A stretch of 64,000 bases of DNA from positions 479,957 to 543,956 of the forward strand of contig JANQJA010000008.1 of NCBI GenBank assembly GCA_028281885.1, written 5' to 3'. The position numbers and the translations under genes were made by a program. The notes below the pieces were generated by a model. It was not told where the DNA came from and ran no database searches. It saw only the letters and a list, made by a program, of their open reading frames with translations. Source of the DNA: Pseudomonadales bacterium. GTDB lineage: Bacteria > Pseudomonadota > Gammaproteobacteria > Pseudomonadales > Azotimanducaceae. Shown in pieces: positions 47,987-56,874 of this stretch (positions are counted from its first letter, which is position 1; each line of letters begins with the position of its first letter).

Positions 47987-49747
47987 CTAGTGGGCATCGG
48001 CATGCACGTGATTCTCGCTCTCGCCACCAGCGTTTAGCTCACGGATGAATGCGCGAGCTCCACGACGCAGGATTGCGTCGAGCAGCAACATGCACAACAA
48101 CAGAACTGATATCGTGTTGATCAGATCCCACTCCTGGTGTTCCTTGCCAAGGAACAAGGGCTCGAAGTTCGGTAGTGCAAGATTTGCGAGATAGCCCAGA
48201 GTAACGGTAATCCCGAATGCCATCGCGCCGAACAGGATGGCAACGCGTTGACCGTGGAGTCTCTTGAGGACACCGAATGTCGTGATGTTGGTAGCTGGCC
48301 CAGTGAGCAAAAAAGCAAGCGCGGCGCCAGGTGATACTCCGCCCATGAGGAATATCGCCACGAGAGGCGTCGCACCTGAGGCACAGACGTACATCGGTAG
48401 ACCCAACAACGCGAAAAAGGGGACCTCAAGACCAGCAGGAATCCAGTGCAGTCCACCATCCTGAAGCGTGGGGTTGATTGCTGCAGCGACGAGAATTCCG
48501 GCAACGATCCATGGAGCTGTGTGATCAACGATCTCGTTCATCGAATGTCTCACCCTGGACAACGAATCACTCAGGCTCCCGCGATCCGTCTTGACAGTTT
48601 CGCTGGGTTGCTGTTGAGGCTCGATGAGCCGGCCTATGAGTAAGCCGATCAGCAAGGCGACGATCGCTGCTGCGACAACCCGTGCCACGGTCATGGTGCC
48701 GCCCAACAGCGGCAACGACAGCAGAATGGCGTCGATACCAAGCTCGGGTGTGGCGACAAGGAAGGCCATGGCAGCAGTCGGTGGTACGCCCTTACGGATC
48801 AGGGCGTGATAGAGCGGAACGACCCCACAGGAACAGACGGGAATGGGTAGACCGACCGCGACACCTCGTAACGACTGCTGCAGCGGCGATCCCCTGGACA
48901 TCCAGCGAACGTAAGATCCGGGCAGGAAAGTCGCGAAGATTGCGGCTGCAAGGTAAGCAATGACCAGCGCGGGAGCACTCTCCAGGATGAGGGTCGTCAG
49001 GCCGTCATAAAATTCCATCAGCCACGGTGAGGTCGTGATTGGATGTGACCACAGAAGATAGGCGACAAGTGCAACGCCAAAGAGGTTGCCGAGCCCTTCC
49101 CACCAGGCCTTTACGTTCAGTGTTTCATCAGTTTCCGAGGTCGATTTGATGCCATGAAGGACGACGTGAAGCAGCGTACCCGCGACGAACGCCTGGAACA
49201 TGGCCATCCCTTCACTGCTCAGTAGGTCCAGTGCCGCAGGTGCCCATACATAGCCGACGATCGTGCCGACACCGACACACATTAATAGTGCTAGTGCCGC
49301 AGCGACGCCATAATGTGGTCTGACGAACCACCAGATTCCCAATCCGATAGGTATACGGTGCAGCGCGATGCCGATGGCGAGTGCGTGCCTGGTGTCATGA
49401 TCATGGCTGTGGTCGTGGCCACCGGCAAGGGCGGCGCCGTCTGATACCACATGGAGCGCGAACGCCAGCACGCCCAGAAGGAGTGCGACGAAGTGTACGC
49501 GTTTGGCCGATTCGCGAAAGACACGCTCGGATAGACTCGGTAGGTAGATGCCAGCGACGAGAGCCACTAGTGTCCACCATCCGGCAGCCTCGATCACCGA
49601 TGGCATGATCACGGCAACGACTAGCCCGCCAACGGCGACGAATATGAACCCATTCAGCAGGCGGTAGAGCCCATGGTTCCGTCGGAAAATCTCGTAGAGC
49701 GGCACTGCCACGAACAGGGCCAGAATGCTGATGACTAGTGTATACAC
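47987..49747 (-). CDS. ZIP-like domain fused to a COG0701 (SO_0444/DUF318) permease
   Basis: 586-residue polytopic membrane protein in two parts. Residues 1-~235 look like a ZIP zinc-transporter: helix-4-like LHVVSDG (His99, Asp103), His-rich loop GHDHSHDHDTRH (110-121) and helix-5-like ALHRIPIGLG. Residues ~240-586 are a COG0701 permease with its IPVCSCGVVPLYHALIRKG (Cys305-x-Cys307) metal motif, a family linked to Cu/Zn transport. It lies 68 bases downstream of the spermidine-synthase-like gene, in the receptor operon. It probably moves zinc across the inner membrane; import direction is inferred from Zur control. Few ZIP-COG0701 fusions are known to me. Confidence 0.8.
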   Translation of the reverse strand: MYTLVISILALFVAVPLYEIFRRNHGLYRLLNGFIFVAVGGLVVAVIMPSVIEAAGWWTLVALVAGIYLPSLSERVFRESAKRVHFVALLLGVLAFALHVVSDGAALAGGHDHSHDHDTRHALAIGIALHRIPIGLGIWWFVRPHYGVAAALALLMCVGVGTIVGYVWAPAALDLLSSEGMAMFQAFVAGTLLHVVLHGIKSTSETDETLNVKAWWEGLGNLFGVALVAYLLWSHPITTSPWLMEFYDGLTTLILESAPALVIAYLAAAIFATFLPGSYVRWMSRGSPLQQSLRGVAVGLPIPVCSCGVVPLYHALIRKGVPPTAAMAFLVATPELGIDAILLSLPLLGGTMTVARVVAAAIVALLIGLLIGRLIEPQQQPSETVKTDRGSLSDSLSRVRHSMNEIVDHTAPWIVAGILVAAAINPTLQDGGLHWIPAGLEVPFFALLGLPMYVCASGATPLVAIFLMGGVSPGAALAFLLTGPATNITTFGVLKRLHGQRVAILFGAMAFGITVTLGYLANLALPNFEPLFLGKEHQEWDLINTISVLLLCMLLLDAILRRGARAFIRELNAGGESENHVHADAH

Positions 49748-49815
49748 GAGTACTCGCTGTCAGTGTGTTAAGGCATATGAGAAAACCGCAAGTAGGCCCA
49801 GCCCGTTCAGAGATG

Positions 49816-52290
49816 TCAACGTGGACCGGCGATCAGTTCCTTGCCGATTGCCGCAGCTTCTGCATTCGATCTTGAATCCTCTTGGTTTCTGGCTACTGCG
49901 GCGATGTGGAAAAACAGTCCCGCATAAATGGCGCGATGCAAATCAGGACTCAGCAGCGAAAGGTAGGCATCCTGTGTCGGTTCATTGGATTGCTGCAATG
50001 ATTGCATGAAGCTAATCATGATTTCGCCGGTGAACCATTCGATACGGCCGGCTCGTTCGGCTCGGTGAGACTCCGGTGCGAGGTACTCAATGATCGGCAG
50101 ATTGTCCGAATTTACCAGGCTATTTGCGATCCATGCTGACGAGGAGTCTAGCGTCCCGAGGTAGTAGGAGATCAGCGGTATCTGTTCGGAGGTACCCTGT
50201 CTAAAGCTGTCCAAATCAGATTCTGACCGCTTCACCAGATCAGTTTCGGGGGACAATGGGGCTGTGTTCTGATGTCCAACCATGGCCAGGATCGGTTGGT
50301 TTGAATAGAAGTCACCACGCCATAGGCTAACTCTTGGAAATACCTGGGTCATGGTGTTGGCGATGATCTTGAGCTCCCGTTCGCTGATTTGGTAAAGCGG
50401 TATCCACTGCACGAATAAACCATCAGGATTCAATCGTTCCCGAGTACGTTCAAAGTGCTCCTGGGTGTAGAGCAATGCCACACCGGCGCGCCAGGGGATG
50501 AAGAGGTCGGCGATGATCAGGTCGAACGAATCTCGTGTACCGGCAAGATAGTTCCGTCCGTCCTCATGAATCACTTCCACCGACGGGTGTTGGTGGAGGT
50601 TGTTATTGAACTCACTAAAGTACTCCGCAGACGCCTGAATGACTTCCGCTGACAGTTCAGCAACCGTCGCTCGTTCAATGGGATAGTTGAGCACGGTGCC
50701 GGCGGTGATGCCTGAGCCCATCCCCAGGAAGAACACTGACCTTGGATCAGGATGCAGATGCATGGGCAGGTGGGTCTGAATCTGTTCCATTCGCAGCGCA
50801 GCTGAACCGCCCAGCGCATACCAGTTGTTCAATTTGATACGACGGCTGTCGTCCTTCTCGACGACAGCCACGGTGCCGTCTGCTCCCTCCCAGAGCGCGA
50901 GCAGCCTTTCTGATTTGTTGATTCTCACCGTTGGCAGGTTTGTTGGATTTGCGAATAGCAGCAGAAGCCCCAACGTTGCAACAGTGGCAAGTCGCGCACG
51001 CATGCTTTCAAACAAGACCAGAGGTACGGCCAGATAGACGAGTCCAACCAACAAGACGCTGTTCCAGAGTCCGATCAGCGGTAGCAGCAGGAAACTGGCC
51101 ATCAGGGGACCAACCACAGCGCCAGCCGTATTCCATCCATTCAACCTGCCCAGGGTCGTGCCGGGCGCTTCTTCGAGGTGTTCTGCATAGCGGTAGAGAT
51201 AGGGCAACACCATGCCCATCAACAGTGTTGGAATCCCAACGATCACACTGGCAGTCAACAACACCTGGAACAGATAGCTTCCCAGTTCATCCTGATTGCC
51301 GAGATAGGACAGACCGTTGGTCCAGGTGACAAAAAGGAAGGGGGTAGTCAGGCAAGCGATACCGGCTAAAGCCATCAACGTCAGAAGCGTGAACAGGTTG
51401 GCAGGAACACGTTCGATGATCAGACGCACCAGGAGTGCGCCCAGGGCAAGAGCGGACAGGAACGTCACTAACACGGTGGAAAACGTGTAGGTGGAATTCT
51501 GCAGTACCTGGACAAACATGCGAATCCACAGCACCTGCATGGCCAGGCTGAGAAAGCCGGAGAGTAACGCAACAAATTCCAGGAACTCGAAACGACCGAG
51601 CGGCTGAGTGCGTGCAAGTGTCCATTGTTCAGTCACATTGCGGCTTGATGGTTTGCTTTCGCCGGAGGCCAACGCCCAGGCTGCGAGACCCAATGTGAAG
51701 GAAGTGAGCAGCGCTAAACCATAGGTCAGGTTGATGCCGAACAAGCGAGGCAGGAAGAACCCGGCTGCCACCGCCCCAAGGACTGCGCCAAGTGTGTTGA
51801 TGCCATACAAGGTACCGGCCCAGCGCCCCAGTTGCTGACGATCCTGAATCAGGTATTCGCCCATCACAGGCAAGGTGCCGCCCATTAAGAAACTGGCCGG
51901 GCAGATCAGCAGCATCGAAAGCAGGATCTTTACCAATGCGAACATAAATCCGGTGCCGGCAAATGCATCGAATACGTCGCTGTATATCAGAAAGTAGACC
52001 TGGAAGAGAAAGAAAAAGAAGAGACCTGCGAGGACGATGCCGAATTCCAGGAGGGCGTAGGTCTTAAGAGGGTCTCTGAGCTGTGCGGCGCGCTGTCCCC
52101 AGTAGTAGGACCCTGCCGCAATCCCAATAAAAAACGCGGCAGTGGTGACTGCCGCGCTTTGTGAGGTGCTGCCCAATAGCTGGGCCAGCTGCCTCATCCA
52201 GAGGATTTCGTAAATCAGCCCGGCGGTGCCGGAAGCGAAGAAAACCCCTAGGATGAGACCTGTTTTTAACCGGGAATCACTAGTACTCAA
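49816..52290 (-). CDS. Membrane-integrated spermidine synthase-like protein (fused MFS-like/spermidine synthase)
   Basis: 824 residues. About 14 membrane helices fill the first ~450 residues, including GLIYEILWMRQLAQLLGST, the start of the fused MFS/spermidine-synthase family. The last ~350 residues form a soluble spermidine-synthase Rossmann domain: SVFFLGMGSGITAGTVL (SAM site), VAELSAEVI, IHEDGRNYL and LIIADLF. Spermidine synthases use decarboxylated SAM to add aminopropyl groups. The start overlaps the TonB receptor stop by 11 bases, so it is made with a zinc receptor. A polyamine or metallophore role in zinc uptake is possible, but no substrate can be read. Confidence 0.85.
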   Translation of the reverse strand: MSTSDSRLKTGLILGVFFASGTAGLIYEILWMRQLAQLLGSTSQSAAVTTAAFFIGIAAGSYYWGQRAAQLRDPLKTYALLEFGIVLAGLFFFFLFQVYFLIYSDVFDAFAGTGFMFALVKILLSMLLICPASFLMGGTLPVMGEYLIQDRQQLGRWAGTLYGINTLGAVLGAVAAGFFLPRLFGINLTYGLALLTSFTLGLAAWALASGESKPSSRNVTEQWTLARTQPLGRFEFLEFVALLSGFLSLAMQVLWIRMFVQVLQNSTYTFSTVLVTFLSALALGALLVRLIIERVPANLFTLLTLMALAGIACLTTPFLFVTWTNGLSYLGNQDELGSYLFQVLLTASVIVGIPTLLMGMVLPYLYRYAEHLEEAPGTTLGRLNGWNTAGAVVGPLMASFLLLPLIGLWNSVLLVGLVYLAVPLVLFESMRARLATVATLGLLLLFANPTNLPTVRINKSERLLALWEGADGTVAVVEKDDSRRIKLNNWYALGGSAALRMEQIQTHLPMHLHPDPRSVFFLGMGSGITAGTVLNYPIERATVAELSAEVIQASAEYFSEFNNNLHQHPSVEVIHEDGRNYLAGTRDSFDLIIADLFIPWRAGVALLYTQEHFERTRERLNPDGLFVQWIPLYQISERELKIIANTMTQVFPRVSLWRGDFYSNQPILAMVGHQNTAPLSPETDLVKRSESDLDSFRQGTSEQIPLISYYLGTLDSSSAWIANSLVNSDNLPIIEYLAPESHRAERAGRIEWFTGEIMISFMQSLQQSNEPTQDAYLSLLSPDLHRAIYAGLFFHIAAVARNQEDSRSNAEAAAIGKELIAGPR

Positions 52291-54517
52291 ACCTCAGACC
52301 TAGGGTGAAGGAGCGGCCAGGTTCCGGTGCAAAGTTCTTCAGGAAAGAATTATGCGTACGAATTTCTTCGTCCAGCAAATTATCCCCGCGAACAAACAGT
52401 TTCAGTTCACTGTCATTGCCCAAGCCAAGGTGGTAGTCGGCATACAGCGAGAGATTGGTGTAGCCATCGGTAGATAGCTCCAACTCCCCGGTATCGTCCT
52501 GATCACCGACACTGGTGACGTGAACGTGTGCACTCCACACAGGGGCAAAGTAGCTCAACTCGGCACCTATCTTGCCTGCTGGTATGCGGGGTACATTACC
52601 ACCCGCGTCGAAGTCGGCGTCTACCATGTCGCCAAACAATCTCAGGTTGAGTGTGCCATCGTCATTATTCACCAGGTCGAAAGAGACTTCCGCCTCAATC
52701 CCTCTGAACTCGGCGTCCCTGGCAAGCCAGTTCGCGATCTGGGTCCCTTCATGCTCTTCTCCGGCCAGATCCAGGAAGATGTAGTTATCAATGTGATTGA
52801 CATAGGCGTTGACTTGACCTGTCACTGCACCACTGTGCAGTCGATAGCCGACTTCAAAATTGTTGGCTGTTTCGTCGTCCAGATTAGGATCGCCGATTTC
52901 CAACAGGCCAGTGGAGGCATGGGTCACCAGATCGTCGTCATCGGCGAATCTTGCGCAGGTCGAAGCTGAAATGTTAGAAAACAGCTCTTCGACGCCTGGG
53001 GTTCGCTGCGAACGGGAATACCCGACGACAATGTTGGAGTTCGTGTTCAGGTCATACAGCACGCTACCACTCAGGCTGTTTGAGCTGCCATCGTATTCAC
53101 AGGGTCCATTCGGATCGATGGTGGTGTCTTCAAGGCGAACGCCAAGCTCAGTGGTCAGATTGCCCTGCTCATAACGCTCGACAGCGAACAACGCCCGTGA
53201 AGTGATATCCGATCTGGGAATAAAAGCTTCGGCGCCTGTGGCTGCAAATTCGGTATCTGAAATCTGAAGTCCCCAGACACCGGACCAGTTCCCCATGGGT
53301 CTGTGAGTCAGTGTAAAGCGACCTTCAGTGCCCTCGTTGGTGAACAAGGTGCCGACTTCAGCGTCACCGTCTTCAGAGAACTCTATTTCACTATGTTCGT
53401 AGTCGGTGAAGCCCAATGAGCCGCGGATGGATTGAATCCAGCCGTCCGCAAAGTCCAGACCTGCGCGCAGGTCGTAGCGGCGGCTTTCCATATCGAGGCG
53501 AACGAATTCTACCTCTTCATGACCTTCTTCCTCCTCATCATGGCCTTCATCCTCGTCATGATGCTCATCGTCTTCGTCGTGATGACCTTCTTCTTCATGA
53601 TGTCCATGCGCGCCAGGTGGCAGGCCGTAGTTGCTGTTGATTTCGTTGACAGAGAAACCGACGAAGCCTCGCTCACCAACAAAGGAGAAACCGGCCGTGA
53701 CACCGTCAGACTCAGCATCGGAGTTTCCGATGAAGCCATTGGTGTTTTCGAACTCTTCTTCATCGTGGCCTTCTTCTTCGTCGTGATGGTCATCGTCTTC
53801 ATCATGATGACCTTCTTCCTCAAGATGCTCGGCGACCAGTTCTTCCAGCTCTTCTACAGCCACTTCATCGATTGCGAATCCCTTGATCTCAACGTTGTCG
53901 TTGTCTCTGCGAAATGCGTCCAGATGAAAGGCAAGATTGCCCGCTGCTGCATTCAGCTTAACAATGGTCTTGTTTTCGGAATTGACTGTATTGTGGGTCT
54001 GTTGAACTGTGAACTCTGTCTGTTCGACGAGTCTTTCCGGCACGCGACCGTCAATGACGTTAACCACGCCACCTATCGCGCCGCTACCGTAGAGCAGCGT
54101 AGACGGTCCACGTATCACTTCAATTCTTTCGGCAAGGATTGCTTCGACAGCATTCGCATGGTCAGGGCTGACTGCGGCAACGTCGGTAACGCCCACACCA
54201 TTGGCCAAGGCCATGACACGTCTGCCGGTTTGACCGCGAATCACTGGCTGGCCAACGCCAGGTCCGAAAGAGGCGCTGTTGACGCCTATCTCATTCTTGA
54301 GCGTTTCACCCAGGGTGTTGGCTGCCTTCTCCAAGAGCTCTTCACCCGATACGACGGTGATCGGCAAGACGGTCTCTGCTTCACGATCCAAAAACGGTGC
54401 AGTGACGACAACTTCTTCGTAGTCATAGCCGTCATGCGCATCGCTTTCAGCGAAGCTTGCGCTGCTTAGACCAAGCAGCAACAAAAGGGGAATCAAACGG
54501 TTTGTATTGGTTTTCAC
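52280..54517 (-). CDS. znuD: Zinc-type TonB-dependent receptor, ZnuD-like
   Basis: 745-residue outer-membrane receptor with a signal peptide (LIPLLLLLGLSSASFA), TonB-box region EEVVVTAP, plug domain (PVIRGQTGRRVMALANGVGVTD) and a barrel ending in the aromatic strand FTLGLRFEY. Two extracellular loops are rich in His/Asp/Glu (53753-53827 and 53516-53608), as in zinc receptors of Neisseria. The GTG at 54517 is preferred over ATG 54553: it has GGAG 8-9 bases upstream, and the 54553 ATG lies within the Zur box. It heads a Zur-regulated operon with the spermidine-synthase-like and ZIP-permease genes. Confidence 0.9.
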   Translation of the reverse strand: MKTNTNRLIPLLLLLGLSSASFAESDAHDGYDYEEVVVTAPFLDREAETVLPITVVSGEELLEKAANTLGETLKNEIGVNSASFGPGVGQPVIRGQTGRRVMALANGVGVTDVAAVSPDHANAVEAILAERIEVIRGPSTLLYGSGAIGGVVNVIDGRVPERLVEQTEFTVQQTHNTVNSENKTIVKLNAAAGNLAFHLDAFRRDNDNVEIKGFAIDEVAVEELEELVAEHLEEEGHHDEDDDHHDEEEGHDEEEFENTNGFIGNSDAESDGVTAGFSFVGERGFVGFSVNEINSNYGLPPGAHGHHEEEGHHDEDDEHHDEDEGHDEEEEGHEEVEFVRLDMESRRYDLRAGLDFADGWIQSIRGSLGFTDYEHSEIEFSEDGDAEVGTLFTNEGTEGRFTLTHRPMGNWSGVWGLQISDTEFAATGAEAFIPRSDITSRALFAVERYEQGNLTTELGVRLEDTTIDPNGPCEYDGSSNSLSGSVLYDLNTNSNIVVGYSRSQRTPGVEELFSNISASTCARFADDDDLVTHASTGLLEIGDPNLDDETANNFEVGYRLHSGAVTGQVNAYVNHIDNYIFLDLAGEEHEGTQIANWLARDAEFRGIEAEVSFDLVNNDDGTLNLRLFGDMVDADFDAGGNVPRIPAGKIGAELSYFAPVWSAHVHVTSVGDQDDTGELELSTDGYTNLSLYADYHLGLGNDSELKLFVRGDNLLDEEIRTHNSFLKNFAPEPGRSFTLGLRFEY
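53516..53608 (-). repeat. His/Asp/Glu-rich loop 2 of the TonB receptor
   Basis: Segment coding a HGHHEEEGHHDEDDEHHDE-type loop. Its core copies the loop at 53753-53827, giving two similar acidic His-rich inserts in the same receptor. In DNA these appear as runs of short trinucleotide-based repeats. Confidence 0.75.
53753..53827 (-). repeat. His/Asp/Glu-rich loop 1 of the TonB receptor
   Basis: Segment coding a HLEEEGHHDEDDDHHDEEE-type acidic His-rich loop, with the core GHHDEDD-HHDE-EGHDEEE repeated in loop 2. Such loops bind zinc in ZnuD receptors. Internal duplication is likely. Confidence 0.75.
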
Positions 54518-54552
54518 GACCAACTCCACGTACTCCGGAAATGGGAACCGCA

Positions 54553-54567
54553 TGTTATAACATAACA
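54553..54567. promoter_or_regulatory. Zur box upstream of the ZnuD-like receptor operon
   Basis: TGTTATAACATAACA lies 35 bases upstream of the GTG start at 54517. With flanks it matches the Zur consensus (ATGTTATAATATAACAT) at about 15 of 17 positions. It should repress the receptor, spermidine-synthase-like and ZIP-permease genes when zinc is sufficient. Confidence 0.9.
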
Positions 54568-54630
54568 GATGAGTACGCGACAGGATTCGCAGTCAGTCAG
54601 TCGTCTGATGTATGGGGCCAAATCTCAGAG

Positions 54631-54655
54631 GCCTGGGCATTGATACGTCCCAGGC
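54631..54655. terminator. Hairpin downstream of the esterase gene
   Basis: Perfect 7-bp arms GCCTGGG/CCCAGGC with an 11-base loop, 68-92 bases after the esterase stop and upstream of the Zur box. There is no T-run, so the terminator role is tentative. Confidence 0.35.
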
Positions 54656-54722
54656 GAGAAGAATCAGAAAGAGCCCGCAATAGGTAGTGCTATTCGGCGT
54701 TGCTGGTGCTACTTCCGCCGGC

Positions 54723-55673
54723 TTATTCTTCGATCCCGTGCTCTCTCAGGAAAGTCCGGATCTCACGATAAAAGCCTTTCATCTGGTCGACACTGAATCC
54801 GCCGTGACCACCACCTTCGACGGTGATGAACTGGTTCGGTACACCTGCTTCGTCCAGCGCCTTGTGTAAACGCACTGCATGGGAATAGGGAACGATCGCG
54901 TCCTGATCTCCGTGCACAGTGAAGATCGGCGGCAGGTCAGCGCGCACATAATTGATCGGAGAGACGCGACGGGCAGTCTCTACTCGATCAAGAGAGCTAC
55001 CCAGCCAGGCATCGGCGAAAGGTCCCGAGGCGCCGCTAAACCCAATCAGGTCTTCTACATCGGTGATGCCATACCAGTTAATGATTGCCGCTACTTTGAG
55101 TTCTTCACTGGAACTTGAACCGGAATACCATACGTAGTCGCGGTTACCGGGGCAGACATGATCCAGTCCGGCTTCTTTCGTTAACATACCGACAATCAGT
55201 GCAAGGTGTCCCCCGGCCGAGCCACCCGCCAGTATGATCCGGTCGGTATCGAAGCCGTACTCCTCGGCGTTGCGGTAAACCCATCTTAAGGCGCAACGGG
55301 TATCTTCAACGGCGGCGGGCGCGAGGGCCTGACCCGCCAGCCGATACTCGACGTTGACCACCGTCCAACCCATCTGAAGATAAGGAAGCAGGTTCAGCAC
55401 GGACCTTTCTTTTCTTCCGCCGGTCCAGCCGCCTCCGTGGTAGTAAACCAGGGTCTTATTTGCGCCGGACGAATTTCTTGGCAGATACAGGTCCAGCTTC
55501 AGGTCGACACCTCCTGCCGTAAAATAGGTGATGTCCGGCAATGCCTGATAGCTCCTTGCCAGTTCGACGATGGCATCTTCCAACATATCCTGTGCATGAG
55601 CTGAATGTGTCAGTGGCCCAAATCCTCCTGCCACCAACGCCAACACCAGCACACCTCTAGCGATCAGAGTCAT
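54723..55673 (-). CDS. Exported alpha/beta-hydrolase (HSL-type esterase)
   Basis: 316-residue alpha/beta hydrolase with a Sec signal (residues ~1-27, ending AHA). The oxyanion motif YYHGGGWTGG and nucleophile elbow AGGSAGGHLAL (GxSxG) identify the hormone-sensitive-lipase/BD-FAE-like subgroup. The acid Asp is in HGDQDAIVPY and the His in EGGGHGGFS. It lies upstream of the receptor gene in the same direction, but the Zur box and hairpin separate them, so it is probably its own transcript. A periplasmic carboxylesterase or siderophore-type esterase role is possible. Confidence 0.85.
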   Translation of the reverse strand: MTLIARGVLVLALVAGGFGPLTHSAHAQDMLEDAIVELARSYQALPDITYFTAGGVDLKLDLYLPRNSSGANKTLVYYHGGGWTGGRKERSVLNLLPYLQMGWTVVNVEYRLAGQALAPAAVEDTRCALRWVYRNAEEYGFDTDRIILAGGSAGGHLALIVGMLTKEAGLDHVCPGNRDYVWYSGSSSSEELKVAAIINWYGITDVEDLIGFSGASGPFADAWLGSSLDRVETARRVSPINYVRADLPPIFTVHGDQDAIVPYSHAVRLHKALDEAGVPNQFITVEGGGHGGFSVDQMKGFYREIRTFLREHGIEE

Positions 55674-56161
55674 TTGCTTCCACCCTCGACATAATCTGTT
55701 TAAGCGTGCATGAGAATATATGACGATTCGTCTGATCCTGCATTGTTGTTGTGGTTGCCGATGTCCCGGAAGCTGGTGAGTCAGGAGCTAGCTGCTGCAG
55801 ATAGCGACGAGATTGGTCTTTGCTAGGGTCGCTGGTTGTGCAGATGATCAGTCAGCATACTCTGGCTGAGTCGACGCCGTAGCGGTTTTTAAAGCTGGTT
55901 TTCGGTGTCGTCGGAGACCAGTGTATTGTCACGCGCGACCCTTCCCCGTGAGTGGCTTTCCAGCGTCACGAGACGTGGAATAGGAAGATTCCCGTGGTAT
56001 AACATCCAAGGCGGTGACGAGACACTTGTTGGTTGCTTGGTGGATATGACTGGCGCAGGTGTGTCTCGAGACTTTGGATCCGGTATGTTTCGCCACGGCG
56101 ATGATATCAGTCCGGGTAGCTATCGATATATCATCCAATCAGCGAACAGGACATTGACACC
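55674..56161. other. Intergenic region between esterase and TerB genes
   Basis: 488 bases between divergent genes. I see no supported gene; an open frame at 55905-56165 has no family resemblance. A weak Zur-like half site (TATAACAT at 55999-56006) is present but unpaired, so it is not called. Confidence 0.45.
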
Positions 56162-56623
56162 ATGAATGATCGCTTGAAACTCTTCTTTGAAGAGCAGTTG
56201 TTACCCGCAGAAAATGCAGATGCATACACACGTGCAGTGGGCATACAGTACGCGACCGCAGCATTGCTGATTGAGGTCGCCAAGGCCGACAACGACCAGG
56301 ATGAACTCGAGCGTGCTGTGATCAATGCCATGTTGCGCGACACTTTCGATCTGTCAGACGAGATGCTGGAACAGATTCTTGAACTTGCTGATGACGCTAC
56401 GTCGGATACCACCGATGTCTACCAGTTCACGACAATGGTCAACGATCACTATGACTACGATAACAAGCTGAAACTGGTCGAATACCTTTGGATGGTCGCC
56501 TTTGCGGACGGCAGACTGGATCACTATGAAGAACAGTTTGTCAGCAAGGTTGCCGGTCTCCTGCATGTCGCAGAAGATGACCTCACCCAAGCGAAACTGA
56601 CGGCGCAAGAGAATGTGACCTGA
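56162..56623 (+). CDS. TerB-like tellurite-resistance family protein
   Basis: 153-residue TerB fold with the acidic metal-binding helices AALLIEVAKADNDQDELERAVINAMLRDTF and LWMVAFADGRLDHYEEQFVSKVAGLLHV. It is shorter and of a different subtype from the copy at 44763-45203. It follows a 488-base gap and starts with ATG. The next gene is a bactofilin-like membrane protein 251 bases downstream. TerB may sense metal at the membrane surface; resistance to tellurite is not implied. Confidence 0.84.
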   Translation: MNDRLKLFFEEQLLPAENADAYTRAVGIQYATAALLIEVAKADNDQDELERAVINAMLRDTFDLSDEMLEQILELADDATSDTTDVYQFTTMVNDHYDYDNKLKLVEYLWMVAFADGRLDHYEEQFVSKVAGLLHVAEDDLTQAKLTAQENVT

Positions 56624-56843
56624 GAGGCATGGACGCGGAAAGGTGGCTTGATTGTTCGCCTTTCTCGCCATCATTGTAAACGCCATCTTGCGGAACAGAT
56701 TCACTATTCACTTGCCTCCTGCTTGTAACCTCTTTCCATGTATTGGATTCATCTTGATATGGGTCAACGCATGGGCGCCAACGCATGTGATCGAATCATA
56801 GACGGTCTGATTGCATATCAATCAGCTATCTTGTAACTACTGT

Positions 56844-56865
56844 CTGCATACAGACTGCATACAGA
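56844..56865. repeat. Two tandem 11-bp repeats before the bactofilin-like gene
   Basis: Perfect direct copies of CTGCATACAGA at 56844-56854 and 56855-56865, ending 9 bases before the TTG start of the next gene. They might be a regulator site or just slippage. Confidence 0.5.
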
Positions 56866-56874
56866 GGTGCTCTC

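Noticed and set aside
47987..49747. Arsenic or mercury permease reading of the COG0701 part
   Set aside because: The His-rich loop, ZIP-like half and Zur-linked operon favour zinc; no ars or mer partner is nearby.
53516..53827. Possible CRISPR or minisatellite from short repeats
   Set aside because: The repeats are in frame and encode His/Asp/Glu-rich loops with no constant spacing, so they are coding repeats.
53432..54469. 345-codon open frame antisense to the TonB receptor
   Set aside because: It is created by the biased codons of the His/Glu-rich receptor loops and has no family features, while the receptor reading is complete.
55996..56010. Third Zur-like box upstream of the TerB gene
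   Set aside because: Only one half-site (TATAACAT) matches; the left arm is unlike the consensus and it lies 150 bases from the start.
55905..56165. Possible small gene in the esterase-TerB gap
   Set aside because: No ribosome site, no family resemblance, unremarkable composition.
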